Positions 44,472 through 53,874 of a DNA stretch of 64,000 nt are shown here, piece by piece. Within the stretch, counting starts at the first letter, position 1. The number at the start of each line of letters is the position of its first letter. Below the pieces are notes generated by a model. The model was not told the DNA's origin. It ran no database searches and saw only the letters and a list, made by a program, of their open reading frames with translations. Made by a program: the position numbers and the translations under genes. Where the stretch lies: positions 62,001-126,000 of the forward strand of contig JAFZKA010000056.1 of NCBI GenBank assembly GCA_017551925.1. Direction: 5' to 3'. This DNA is from Bacteroidaceae bacterium (GTDB lineage: Bacteria; Bacteroidota; Bacteroidia; Bacteroidales; Bacteroidaceae).

Positions 44472-45887
44472 ATGTTACGCAAAATCAGAATCTTACTGGC
44501 AGCACTGTTCCTGATTGGAATTACGCTGCTCTTTATCGGGATTGGACATAACTGGTGGGGATGGATGGCAAAACTGCAATTCCTGCCCTCACTGCTGGCC
44601 TTGAACCTTGTCGTTGTAATAGGTGTTTTGCTGCTCACATTGCTTGTGGGGCGCATCTATTGCTCTGTCATCTGCCCACTTGGAGTATTCCAGGATCTGA
44701 TAATCTGGATTCGCCGCAAAGGTGAGAAACTCTTCAAAAAGAAGAAAACCCACAAGTTCAAATATCTGAATGAGCACAAATGGGTGCGCTACGGCGTGCT
44801 GGTCATCTCAATCATCTCACTTGTGGCAAGCGGCCAGATGCTGATAGCCCTGATTGCACCGTACAGCGCATACGGTCGTATTGTACGCTCAATAGTTGCA
44901 GCAAGCACCGGTTCCGTAACCCTGCCGCTGCTCATCACCGGCCTGATCACCCTGATTATAATCTGCGTGTGCGCCTGGATCTGGGGCCGCGAGTACTGCA
45001 ACACCATCTGCCCCGTAGGTACAACGCTCAGTCTCTTTAGCCGTGTCTCACTGCTGCGCCCCGTCATTGATGAGAGCAAGTGCATCAACTGCGGCAAATG
45101 CGGACGTGACTGCAAGGCCGGTTGCATAGACACCAAGAATCACAAGATTGATTACAGCCGATGTGTGGATTGTTTTGACTGCATTGAGACATGTCAGGAT
45201 AACGCAATAAGTTTCAGATACGTTGCGCCATGCAAATGTTCCGCCGGTAAAGAGGAGCCCGATAAGGTTGACCAGGGCCGACGCGCATTCCTTGTGACCG
45301 GTGCCGTAGTTGCAGCAAGTGCTGCAGCCCACGCACAGGACCATATGCACGGAGGTCTGGCTGAGGTTGTCGGCAAGAAGGATCCCGATCGGACTGAACG
45401 CCTGGTCCCATTCGGTGCCGGCAGTGTCAAGAGATTCTATGACCATTGCACCGCCTGCCAACTCTGCGTAAGCGCCTGCAAGAACCACGTGCTGCGCCCT
45501 TCATCGGATCTGGAGCATTTCATGCAGCCTTACATGAGTTATGAGAACGGTTACTGCCGTCCTGAATGCACCGCCTGCAGTCAGGTCTGCCCCGCCGGTG
45601 CAATCAAGCCAGTCAGCGTGGAGCAGAAACAGACCATCAAAATTGGTGTTGCCCATGTGAATCTGGACCTTTGCCTGCCAGCACAAGGCAAGGACAGTTG
45701 CGGCAACTGCGCATATCACTGCCCAAGCGGTGCCATACGTATGGTACGCCAGCAGGGCTCACGCAATCAGATTCCTACCGTTTCAGAGGACCGCTGCATT
45801 GGCTGCGGTGCATGTGAGAATCTGTGCCCCTCACGCCCCATCAGCGCCATCACAGTAAACGGACTATCCATTCACCACAATGCCTAA
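44472..45887 (+). CDS. Membrane polyferredoxin (NapH/CcoG-like) with C-terminal ferredoxin domains
   Basis: A 471-aa protein with four membrane helices in the first 180 residues and cluster motifs CPLGVF and CNTICPVGT as in NapH. The soluble part has many Cys motifs: CINCGKCGRDCKAGC, CVDCFDCIETC, CTACQLCVSACKNH, CTACSQVCPAGA, CGNCAYHCPSGA and CIGCGACENLCP. In the middle is a second hydrophobic segment preceded by Arg-Arg (GRRAFLVTGAVVAASAAAHA), like a Tat signal, so the latter half may be periplasmic. It is 6 nt from the aldo/keto reductase gene; together they look like an electron path to that enzyme. TATCTTTG lies at 44445-44452. Confidence 0.85.
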   Translation: MLRKIRILLAALFLIGITLLFIGIGHNWWGWMAKLQFLPSLLALNLVVVIGVLLLTLLVGRIYCSVICPLGVFQDLIIWIRRKGEKLFKKKKTHKFKYLNEHKWVRYGVLVISIISLVASGQMLIALIAPYSAYGRIVRSIVAASTGSVTLPLLITGLITLIIICVCAWIWGREYCNTICPVGTTLSLFSRVSLLRPVIDESKCINCGKCGRDCKAGCIDTKNHKIDYSRCVDCFDCIETCQDNAISFRYVAPCKCSAGKEEPDKVDQGRRAFLVTGAVVAASAAAHAQDHMHGGLAEVVGKKDPDRTERLVPFGAGSVKRFYDHCTACQLCVSACKNHVLRPSSDLEHFMQPYMSYENGYCRPECTACSQVCPAGAIKPVSVEQKQTIKIGVAHVNLDLCLPAQGKDSCGNCAYHCPSGAIRMVRQQGSRNQIPTVSEDRCIGCGACENLCPSRPISAITVNGLSIHHNA

Positions 45888-45893
45888 GACACT

Positions 45894-47231
45894 ATGAAAA
45901 GAAGAGAATTCCTTAAATATATGGGAGCCGGCGCGGCAGCAGTTGCCCTTGATGCCTGCACCCCCGATGTTGCCAAGAAAGCCGGCAAGGCATCGACCTC
46001 AAACAAGGACCTGCACGGAGAGATGCTGCAGAACTATCCCGGCATTGGAGTGCTGGGGTACGGATGCATGCGCTGGCCGCAGAAACGCAATGAACAGGGC
46101 CGCAATGTGATTGACCAGGAAGAGGTTAACCGTCTGGTTGATTATGCCCTTGAACACGGAGTGAACTACTTTGACACGTCGCCCGTGTATCTGGGCGGTG
46201 ACAGCGAGCGCGCCACTGCCGAGGCCCTGAACCGTCATCCGCGCGACAAATGGAAGATTGCCACCAAGATGTCAGTTTTCAATGCCACAACATATGAGGC
46301 TTGTGTGGAGATGTATCACAATTCGCTCAGGATATTCAAGACTGATTATCTGGATTACTACCTGCTGCACGGAATAGGCACCCTGAATGATTTCAACACC
46401 CGTTTCAAGGATACCGGAGCAATGGATTTCCTGCTTAAGGAACGTGAGGCCGGCCATATAAAGAACCTTGGATTCTCATTCCACGGCAATCAGGAGGGAT
46501 TTGACCAGATTATTGCCCTGCATGAGCAGTATCACTGGGATTTTGTGCAGATACAGATGAACTATGTGGATTGGGAGCATCCCAACGGCCGCAATACCCG
46601 TGCCGATTATCTGTACGCTGAACTTGACAAGCGTGAGATACCCATCGTGATAATGGAACCTTTGCGCGGCGGAGCGTTATCGGACGTACCTGCACAGATT
46701 GCCGACCAACTCAAGGCACGTGAGCCCGAGCGCTCAATTGCATCATGGGCATTCCGATATGTGGGCAGTTTCCCGCGTGTGCTTACCGCACTGAGCGGTA
46801 TGACCTATATGGAACACCTGCAGGATAATCTGGAGTCATTCCTTGATTTCCAGCCGCTTGATGATGAGGAGAAAAAGTTCCTGCTTGATGTTGCAGACCT
46901 GATGGAGGACTACCCGCTTGTAAAATGCACCGCCTGCAACTACTGCATGCCCTGCCCCTACGGCATCAACATACCCGGCATATTCAAGTTCTACAATGAC
47001 AACATCACAGCCGATACATTCGTAAAAAGCAAGGAGCAGAAAGATTATGCCCGCAAGCGCCGCAAATACCTGCTGGCATACAATGAGGCCATACCCACCG
47101 TTCGTCAGGCCGACCACTGCATAGCCTGCCGCCGTTGCGAAAGGGATTGCCCGCAGAACATACGCATACCTGATGAACTGCGCCGCATCGACAAATACAT
47201 CGAGAGCCTGAAACGAGAGACTATTCAGTAA
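45894..47231 (+). CDS. Tat-type Fe-S aldo/keto reductase
   Basis: A 445-aa oxidoreductase with a twin-arginine signal (MKRREFLKYMGAGAAAVAL), an aldo/keto reductase barrel (YFDTSPVYLGGDSE, with Asp and Tyr of the active site, KWKIATKM with the Lys, and LLHG with the His) and a C-terminal ferredoxin-like domain: CTACNYCMPCPYGINIP and CIACRRCERDCPQNIRIP. Predicted to be exported folded to the periplasm, where it could reduce a carbonyl with electrons from the polyferredoxin. Substrate unknown. Its 3' end overlaps the convergent PCMD gene by 7 nt. Confidence 0.88.
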   Translation: MKRREFLKYMGAGAAAVALDACTPDVAKKAGKASTSNKDLHGEMLQNYPGIGVLGYGCMRWPQKRNEQGRNVIDQEEVNRLVDYALEHGVNYFDTSPVYLGGDSERATAEALNRHPRDKWKIATKMSVFNATTYEACVEMYHNSLRIFKTDYLDYYLLHGIGTLNDFNTRFKDTGAMDFLLKEREAGHIKNLGFSFHGNQEGFDQIIALHEQYHWDFVQIQMNYVDWEHPNGRNTRADYLYAELDKREIPIVIMEPLRGGALSDVPAQIADQLKAREPERSIASWAFRYVGSFPRVLTALSGMTYMEHLQDNLESFLDFQPLDDEEKKFLLDVADLMEDYPLVKCTACNYCMPCPYGINIPGIFKFYNDNITADTFVKSKEQKDYARKRRKYLLAYNEAIPTVRQADHCIACRRCERDCPQNIRIPDELRRIDKYIESLKRETIQ

Positions 47232-48070
47232 AGAAACCTGAACTCGTCAAGGTAGAGCGTGGAGCCCGTTCCGCCGGTAAAATAGTCACCAAGCGCACTT
47301 GATGAGGCCACAATCACCACATACTTTGGCGTGCGGGCCGAACGGTAATCTATATTGATGGTGAATTTCACATAATCAGTCATGGTATGGTCAAACGTAA
47401 CCTTGCCATAACCGATTATTTTTGGATCATTATCAATATCAACGAATGAATCCTCGGCCGGATCAACAGTAAACTGTTCATCCCAGTCAGTGAGCAGGAC
47501 AAACACGTGACCGTTGTCAACTGAACCAATCCTGTTCTCATAGGGAGAGTTTGCATGGCTTATAGTTGCAGGCTGGTAGCAGGCATATCCTTCAAGCGCC
47601 TTGGGACGTAACGTAAACGGTATGCCCCACTTGAGCGAAGCATTCATGGTTGCCAGATTGGGTTTGCCCATCTGCCCCGTAAACAGACTGCCGGCGGCAA
47701 GTCTTTTTATGAACAGACGATCAATAAGTTGAGTCTGCAGTTTGATTGCATGCTTGCCTTTACCTTTTACGGCAGTAAAAACGCTGTCAGGCAGACAAGT
47801 AGGAAAGCCCATTGATTGCGTAGTTGAATTTGCGGAACCCCACACCTTTTTCTGTTCCGATGAAGCTTGCGGTCCGTAGCATACTTCATATCCCTTATCA
47901 TCCTTGCTCCACAGGTCAAAGTTCATGTTGTAGAGTTGACCGTCGGCGGTAACGGCTGATTCATGGCTGTCAGGCTCCTGAATCTTTTCCTCAATGAAAA
48001 GATCATTACGCCATTCACTGCATGAAAGCAGAGCGGCAGCCGCGAGCAATTGAGCCAGTATCTTTCTCAT
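47225..48070 (-). CDS. PCMD-domain lipoprotein
   Basis: A 281-aa lipoprotein (lipobox LLSC, Cys about 17) with the putative carbohydrate metabolism domain of Bacteroidota. The diagnostic C-terminal stretch is YVVIVASSSALGDYFTGG followed by STLYLDEFRFLY. Likely surface- or periplasm-located glycan- or calcium-binding protein; the exact role is unknown. Last of three co-oriented envelope genes, 3 nt after the beta-barrel gene. Confidence 0.85.
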   Translation of the reverse strand: MRKILAQLLAAAALLSCSEWRNDLFIEEKIQEPDSHESAVTADGQLYNMNFDLWSKDDKGYEVCYGPQASSEQKKVWGSANSTTQSMGFPTCLPDSVFTAVKGKGKHAIKLQTQLIDRLFIKRLAAGSLFTGQMGKPNLATMNASLKWGIPFTLRPKALEGYACYQPATISHANSPYENRIGSVDNGHVFVLLTDWDEQFTVDPAEDSFVDIDNDPKIIGYGKVTFDHTMTDYVKFTINIDYRSARTPKYVVIVASSSALGDYFTGGTGSTLYLDEFRFLY

Positions 48071-48073
48071 ATA

Positions 48074-48802
48074 TCAGAAATGATACTGAACACCCATCCT
48101 CAGTCCCACCAGATTGGGTTTGAAACGTACAAACGTGTGTGACATCTGTCCGTCATCAGACTTGGTTGCTGTCTGGTCCTGCCAATAATATCCGGTCTCA
48201 AGTAACGGCAGAAGCACCTCAAAAGAGACATGCTCGGTCACATACACGCTGACACCAGGATACAGGCCGAAAGACAATTCATAGACATCGGCGTATGTAC
48301 CCTCCTTGCCGCGGTCTGTATTCTCATAACTCTTTACATAACCGTTCTGTCCTGACAGTCTGCCCTCGGCAAACATGGCCAGCACCTTTCCGTCAAAGAG
48401 CGGCAGATATCCCCTGCAGGTAACTGATCCGTTAAAAGCCTGTTTCTTGTAATTCCTGTTTTTGAGTTCAGCCGATGCAAATTCAAGACTGTCAACCTGC
48501 AATCTGAGATCATTGTAACCTAATCTCACTCCTACTGACAGGTTATCCTTAAAGAACCATGCGGCGTTTGCCGAGACATCGGCCATGGAGACATCACCCC
48601 TGATTCCACTCAGAACGGCAAGAAGTTGGACTCCGTCATTGCCCGATGCCCTCCATGAGTCATAGCCGAATGACAGGCCCACACTCTTTGTTCCTTTTTC
48701 AATATATACTGCCTGAGTGTTGCCGATGCCACGCTTCTCAGCAAATAGATTTACTGACATCAAAACAAGTATGGCCAGCAGAATAATTCTCCTTATGCGC
48801 AT
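48074..48802 (-). CDS. Outer-membrane beta-barrel protein
   Basis: A 242-aa protein with a signal peptide (cleavage near MSVNLFA, residue 21) and amphipathic alternating segments typical of small outer-membrane barrels, ending GVQYHF with terminal aromatic. Probably 8 to 10 strands. No function implied. It lies between the DUF2279 and PCMD genes with 3-nt gaps, so it is part of one unit. Confidence 0.8.
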   Translation of the reverse strand: MRIRRIILLAILVLMSVNLFAEKRGIGNTQAVYIEKGTKSVGLSFGYDSWRASGNDGVQLLAVLSGIRGDVSMADVSANAAWFFKDNLSVGVRLGYNDLRLQVDSLEFASAELKNRNYKKQAFNGSVTCRGYLPLFDGKVLAMFAEGRLSGQNGYVKSYENTDRGKEGTYADVYELSFGLYPGVSVYVTEHVSFEVLLPLLETGYYWQDQTATKSDDGQMSHTFVRFKPNLVGLRMGVQYHF

Positions 48803-48805
48803 AAC

Positions 48806-49909
48806 TTAAAAATAGAGCCAGTGCCAGGCAAAACGGTCCTCGCCCGGACGATACTCAAGTGTAGGTGTGGGAATCTTAATTGCGCTAAGTACTCTCAATA
48901 CGTGCTTAAGGGTTTTGTTCTTGCATGGAATGCGTGAAATATCTATATCGGGTGCCAGGAACAGTCTGCGCTGACGGGCGTCATTTGACATATATTCCAA
49001 TTTACCAGGTTGGTTCTCAGGGTCAAACTCCCATCCGCGTCCCCAGTTGCCGTCTTCACCGGCCTTACCGGCAGGTCTGTAGTTGTTATACTCACCGGTC
49101 ATGCCTTCAGCGCCGTAACCTATTGCCCAACCAAGCCAAGACGGATATCGACTTTTGTCATTCATAAACAGAGACTTGACATCAAATGCAGCCCAGACTG
49201 TCACACCGCTGTAGTCCTCATAGATACGGTCAAGCCAGTCCTTGCCCATTATGTAGTCCCTCTCCATTGTATTAGGATTCCTGACATCATATTTTGAGCA
49301 ACCTGAATAATGGTACGAGTATTTAAGCGCTATACGCTGTTCATGCCAATACGCCTGCTGGGCCATAAAGAGTCCGGTTCCCAGGATATTGGCAGTCATG
49401 TCCCCCCAGGAGAAACCCCAGTCACTTGACAATCCGTCAAATATCTCAACCATTGTCATTATGGTAATGCCAAGAGGAGCACCATATAGAATGGAACGTC
49501 TCTCATCAAGACCGGTCATTGACAGGGCCTCATAACCGATGTTGGCAAAATTGTAACATGAATTAGCATGTCCGAACTTGTCCATCTGAAGCCACTCACC
49601 ATTATCATTGTAAAAATGGAAACCACCCGTTTCAGATCCCGAATACCAGGAAGTATAGAGTGAAGACATTATTCCGGCAATGATTACCGCCTCTGTTCCG
49701 AGTACAATGGCCGCACTTTTGCTCAAACCGGGTTTTTCTTTGTTCAGGTTATTGTCTGAAAGACTCAAATCACCGGTTTTATCAACAAAAAACGGATTGA
49801 TTTCCAAATTAAGGTCTTTTGAGGGCGAGCCTGAAATATAATTGAAAGATCTTGCCGGATTAATCACTAAAATGGCAAGCAATAAGAACGATACGCACCT
49901 TTTTACCAT
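48806..49909 (-). CDS. DUF2279 envelope protein
   Basis: A 367-aa protein with signal peptide MVKRCVSFLLLAILVINPA and a DUF2279/YfiM-like domain: MDKFGHANSCYNFANIG, then EIFDGLSSDWGFSWGDMTANILG, and a membrane-associated C-terminal domain ending WHWLYF. I chose the ATG at 49909 because TACTTTTG at 49935-49928 lies 18 nt upstream; a longer frame would begin inside rnhB. First gene of the three-gene envelope unit. Confidence 0.85.
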   Translation of the reverse strand: MVKRCVSFLLLAILVINPARSFNYISGSPSKDLNLEINPFFVDKTGDLSLSDNNLNKEKPGLSKSAAIVLGTEAVIIAGIMSSLYTSWYSGSETGGFHFYNDNGEWLQMDKFGHANSCYNFANIGYEALSMTGLDERRSILYGAPLGITIMTMVEIFDGLSSDWGFSWGDMTANILGTGLFMAQQAYWHEQRIALKYSYHYSGCSKYDVRNPNTMERDYIMGKDWLDRIYEDYSGVTVWAAFDVKSLFMNDKSRYPSWLGWAIGYGAEGMTGEYNNYRPAGKAGEDGNWGRGWEFDPENQPGKLEYMSNDARQRRLFLAPDIDISRIPCKNKTLKHVLRVLSAIKIPTPTLEYRPGEDRFAWHWLYF

Positions 49910-49964
49910 GAATTTGCAATTTGACCGCAAAAGTACAAAAAAAGTGTAAAATAGATAGAAAACA

Positions 49965-50582
49965 CTAGATGAAATTGAGTGAAAGTTGTCCGTCTCCAAG
50001 CAGGTTGAATGACAATCTGTGATACGGCGTAGTTCCGTATTGCTTAATGGCGTCCCTGTGCTTTTTGGTGGGATAGCCCTTGTTCTCAAGCCAGTCATAT
50101 TGAGGATATTCCAGGGCTATCTTATTCATGAAATCGTCACGATAGGTCTTGGCCAGGACCGATGCCGCCGCAATTGACATCATCTTACCGTCACCCTTCA
50201 CGATTGTGGTATGAGGTATGCCCGGATATGGGATAAAGCGGTTGCCGTCAATCAGCAGATGCTCCGGGCGCACCTTAAGTTGGTCTATGGCCCGATGCAT
50301 GGCCGTAAAGGATGCCTTGAGTATGTTGATCCTGTCAATCTCCTGATTATCCACCACGCCCACAGCCCATGCAAGTGCCTCACGCTCAATAATCGGGCGC
50401 AGGGCATAACGCTGTTTCTCAGTAAGTTGCTTGGAGTCATTGAGCAACTCATTATTGAAATCAGGCGGCAATATCACCGCTGCCGCATAGACTGGCCCCG
50501 CCAGACAGCCGCGCCCGGCTTCATCACACCCGGCCTCAATGCGGCCTTCAACCAAAAACGGCAAAAACGGATTATGATTCAT
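49965..50582 (-). CDS. rnhB: Ribonuclease HII
   Basis: Cleaves the RNA strand of RNA/DNA hybrids and removes single ribonucleotides. The 205-aa protein carries the catalytic DEAGRG motif at residues 20-25 and conserved SVLAKTYRD and HKxHRDAI-type segments ([11 protein letters not shown]). It overlaps the DUF3810 gene by 4 nt (ATGA), indicating coupled translation. Confidence 0.96.
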   Translation of the reverse strand: MNHNPFLPFLVEGRIEAGCDEAGRGCLAGPVYAAAVILPPDFNNELLNDSKQLTEKQRYALRPIIEREALAWAVGVVDNQEIDRINILKASFTAMHRAIDQLKVRPEHLLIDGNRFIPYPGIPHTTIVKGDGKMMSIAAASVLAKTYRDDFMNKIALEYPQYDWLENKGYPTKKHRDAIKQYGTTPYHRLSFNLLGDGQLSLNFI

Positions 50583-51607
50583 AAGTCAAAATTACTCATA
50601 GTTATAATCATTCCCACCACGCCGATGTAATCATCGGCTCCTTCACTGACATTGTTTGATTTCAGGTAGGAATCCATCATTCGGGATTGTATCTCATCCA
50701 GGATTTTTACACGCTTCTGCTGCCAGTGCTCACGTGAATCCTTAAAGTCCTGTATCGCTGTGGGGCTTACCTGCGCCAGCCATTCACGATACTCATCTTC
50801 TGTGTAAAGCGCTCCGGCATTTATCATTACGTAAGGCAGCAGGTGCAGATATCCGCTGTAACGCACGCCGGCATCATCGGATTGACAGCAATATACGTAT
50901 GACCAGTAGTTGGCCTCGGCCTCACTGGTAACTCCCGCCAGATGAGCCTTTTCATGTGCAAGCGTAGAGGTGTATTCATTGTCCAACAGGTCCAGATTCA
51001 ACTGCGATTCACAGAAAAAAGGCCCCATATAGCCCAAAACCGATACCGATGAGTAGAGCCAGTTCATTAGCGGGCGTTTGGTACGCTGCCACCTGTGCAG
51101 TTTTGTATAGCCCAACTCGGCGGGTTGATGACGGTAGAACTCATTGATATCATGTTCAAGTTCAGCCTGCTCCATCATGACCGCGGCACCTGCCGTCCGG
51201 TTCAGTTCCTCAGTATAAGCGGCAATGAACCTGTTGAACTCCTCTTTCTCAAATGTTCTGCGCTCCACCCCGGCCCGCTCATAGAGGGGCTTGCGGAAAT
51301 AGTTGTTACCCCATCCCATATAGAACCAGACCACAAGCCACATTATCAGCCTGGCGGTTCTCTTAAGCCAACTGAAAAAGCCCAGCTTGCGCTTTACAGA
51401 GACAATAATAATGCCTATAAACAGGAGCGCAAAGACCAATACCGTTATCTCCTCAAGTGAAAACGGAAAGATTGAAGTCGGCCAGGAAAGACATACCGAT
51501 ATAACCGGATAGCAATATTCCGCATAAAACTCCGCCACAGGAGTAAACAACCTGCACAACACCACAAACAGCAGCAGGAACAGCCCTATCCATGTTGACT
51601 TTTTCAT
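50579..51607 (-). CDS. DUF3810 membrane protein with HExxH metalloprotease-like motif
   Basis: A 342-aa protein with three N-terminal membrane helices and a large soluble part. It contains the zinc-peptidase-like motif HEKAH (about residue 216) with a Glu-rich helix after it ([14 protein letters not shown]), as in DUF3810. It could be a membrane-bound protease but no activity is established. TAACTTTG (51619-51612) ends 4 nt before the ATG, so the mRNA may be leaderless. rnhB follows with a 4-nt overlap. Confidence 0.85.
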   Translation of the reverse strand: MKKSTWIGLFLLLFVVLCRLFTPVAEFYAEYCYPVISVCLSWPTSIFPFSLEEITVLVFALLFIGIIIVSVKRKLGFFSWLKRTARLIMWLVVWFYMGWGNNYFRKPLYERAGVERRTFEKEEFNRFIAAYTEELNRTAGAAVMMEQAELEHDINEFYRHQPAELGYTKLHRWQRTKRPLMNWLYSSVSVLGYMGPFFCESQLNLDLLDNEYTSTLAHEKAHLAGVTSEAEANYWSYVYCCQSDDAGVRYSGYLHLLPYVMINAGALYTEDEYREWLAQVSPTAIQDFKDSREHWQQKRVKILDEIQSRMMDSYLKSNNVSEGADDYIGVVGMIITMSNFDL

Positions 51608-51714
51608 AACGCAAAGTTAATTAAAGTGATCGTTTCATGTGTATCTTTGAATAAGATATGCTGCACCTCGGGATAAAATTCAAACAAGTTTGTTTTTCTC
51701 CTCTCGGTTTGCTA

Positions 51715-51722
51715 TATCTTTG
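51715..51722 (+). promoter_or_regulatory. -7 box of the MATE gene promoter
   Basis: TATCTTTG, exact match to TAnnTTTG, 18 nt before the ATG at 51741. Confidence 0.65.
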
Positions 51723-51740
51723 CAGCCCGATTACAGAAAA

Positions 51741-53072
51741 ATGAAGATAGAACTTGCCGGAACATACGGATACAGGCGGATGATAAAGACATCATTGCCG
51801 TCCATACTGATGATGCTGGCCATATCGGTCTATAGCATCGTGGATGGACTGTTTGTATCAAACTATACCGGCACCACCGCCTTTGCTGCACTAAACCTTA
51901 TCTGGCCCGCCATAATGATGACCGGCGCCATAGGCCTTATGTTTGGCACCGGCGGCAGCGCATACGTGGCCATGATCCTGGGGCAAGGTGACAAAGAACG
52001 CGCCTGCCGGGCCTTCAGCATGGTTGTAAAGACGCTGTTCATTGTGGGCATAATAGTGACAATCCTGTTCTTTATCTTTATCAGACCAATATCGGCCCTG
52101 CTAGGTGCCTCAGGCCAGATGCTTGACTACAGTGTCCGTTACGGACGGATTGTGCTGACAGCAATGCCGTTCTACATGACGCAGATGGCATTCCAGTCAC
52201 TCTTTATGACCGCCGAGATTCCGCAACTAGGCACCCGCCTTACCTTGATCTGCGGCATTACCAACATAGCGCTCGATGTCCTGTTCATTGCAGTCTTCAA
52301 GTGGGGCCTGACAGGTGCTGCCATCGCAACAGCCGCCGGGATGGCGCTTGGAGGAATCTATCCCCTATACTATTTCAACTCTAAACGCAACAAGACACAT
52401 CTAAGATTCGTTCGCACCCAAACTGACAATACAAGCATACTCCAGGTCTGCTTAAACGGCCTCTCAGAATACGTAGGTAACATCTCACTGAGCATTGTGA
52501 GCATGTGCTACAACCTGCAACTAATGCGCCTAATCGGTGAAAATGGCGTAGCGGTATATGGCATCCTCATGTACATAGGTTTTGTGTATGCATCGGTATT
52601 TATCGGATTCAACCTGGCCATATCGCCCGTAATAAGTTACAATTACGGAGCGCAGAACCACGATGAGCTGAGACGTCTGCTGCGCAAAAGCCTTGTGCTG
52701 CTATTCTGCGCCGGCAGTGTACTGACCATATTGTCAGAGATCTTGAGCGGCACTATGGCCGGAATATTTGTAAGTTATGATCCGGAACTGAAAGCCCTCA
52801 CGGCACACGCCATACGCCTGTACATGCTCAGTTTCATGATTTGCGGCCTCAACATGTTCGTATCAGCCTTCTTTACCGCCCTGAACAACGGAATAGTATC
52901 GGCCCTAGCGGCTTTCACCCGTACCCTGATCTTTGAGTTAGGCGCAGTATTCATCCTACCGTTCATCTGGGGCCTCAACGGAGTCTGGCTCGCAGTAGAT
53001 CTGGCCGATATCCTGGCCCTGCTCCTATCAGCCATCCTCCTCTACTCCTTCCGCTCCCGCTACCACTATTGA
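51741..53072 (+). CDS. MATE family efflux transporter
   Basis: A 443-aa protein with 12 hydrophobic segments, of the MATE/NorM antiporter family that expels cationic compounds. Family features include the N-terminal SVYSIVDGLFVSNYTGTTA and, in the second half, ISYNYGAQNHDELRR. I chose the ATG at 51741 rather than 51690 because the -7 box lies between them. Substrates unknown. It converges on the propeller gene with a 7-bp 3' overlap (TGACACAAAATG), which resembles a decayed palindrome copy. Confidence 0.9.
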   Translation: MKIELAGTYGYRRMIKTSLPSILMMLAISVYSIVDGLFVSNYTGTTAFAALNLIWPAIMMTGAIGLMFGTGGSAYVAMILGQGDKERACRAFSMVVKTLFIVGIIVTILFFIFIRPISALLGASGQMLDYSVRYGRIVLTAMPFYMTQMAFQSLFMTAEIPQLGTRLTLICGITNIALDVLFIAVFKWGLTGAAIATAAGMALGGIYPLYYFNSKRNKTHLRFVRTQTDNTSILQVCLNGLSEYVGNISLSIVSMCYNLQLMRLIGENGVAVYGILMYIGFVYASVFIGFNLAISPVISYNYGAQNHDELRRLLRKSLVLLFCAGSVLTILSEILSGTMAGIFVSYDPELKALTAHAIRLYMLSFMICGLNMFVSAFFTALNNGIVSALAAFTRTLIFELGAVFILPFIWGLNGVWLAVDLADILALLLSAILLYSFRSRYHY

Positions 53073-53869
53073 CACAAAATGAAACAATCGTTTTGGGCTA
53101 CGGCGGTGATGTCTGTATCAGACTTCTTTTCTATGGAATTGCAGTGGGAGCAGCCTGGCAGGTAGAACAGCCAGCCGTCTGTGCAGCCCAGTACAAAACG
53201 GTCCATACGGGAATCATATGCCATTGAGAGGGGTTGGTGTTCAAGCGACAGTGTCTGGCCACTTTCTGTATAGGTCAGGGTGCGCTCACTCCAGATATTG
53301 CCAGCGGTTGATGTAAATACTGCTGGGCTGCCGTCATCATGTATTCCGGCTATGAAGATGCTGTTGTCTGATGCACAGATGGCTCTGAAACGGGTATGGT
53401 CATAGTACAGGAAATATGTGCCGTTAAAGTCCAATGCCGTAAAGGATTTGCAATTGTCATCGGTGGAAAGTATTGTACCGTACTCCGTAAGGATGAATGT
53501 CTTTTTGCCTGAACAGGCTATGCCTACTGCTTTATCTACATCATTCGTAATCTGTCTGCGACATAACCGTTTGCTTTTGCCGTTACGCTCCACCTTAAGG
53601 ATCATGCAGTCCGGACTTACGGCAAGCACTGAGCCGTCAGTGACCTCAATGCCGGCTATCTCTGTTTTCAGATTCACACTGTCCATATGAACGCCGTCAA
53701 TATCTGTCCAGTAAAGCATTCCGTCACTTGAGGCTATCACAAAACCGTCATCATACGGTTTGGCATCAACAATCTGCGGGCTTGCGGCATACAAACTGAA
53801 AACTGTCCCCCACCACAAAAGGATTATGGCAGGGAACAGTTTCGGATTATGCTTGAGCCCTAAAAGCAT
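53066..53869 (-). CDS. Exported beta-propeller-like protein
   Basis: A 267-aa protein with a signal peptide (FSLYAASP, cleavage about residue 30) and repeated short beta-motifs such as GFVIASSDGMLYWTD and RFVLGCTDGWLFYLPG, suggesting propeller blades. It sits 5 nt after the large GH3 gene and is probably co-expressed, perhaps as a carbohydrate-binding partner. The C-terminus ends in a repeat-like sequence, so the native end may be missing. Confidence 0.65.
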   Translation of the reverse strand: MLLGLKHNPKLFPAIILLWWGTVFSLYAASPQIVDAKPYDDGFVIASSDGMLYWTDIDGVHMDSVNLKTEIAGIEVTDGSVLAVSPDCMILKVERNGKSKRLCRRQITNDVDKAVGIACSGKKTFILTEYGTILSTDDNCKSFTALDFNGTYFLYYDHTRFRAICASDNSIFIAGIHDDGSPAVFTSTAGNIWSERTLTYTESGQTLSLEHQPLSMAYDSRMDRFVLGCTDGWLFYLPGCSHCNSIEKKSDTDITAVAQNDCFILCQ

Positions 53870-53874
53870 CAGTC

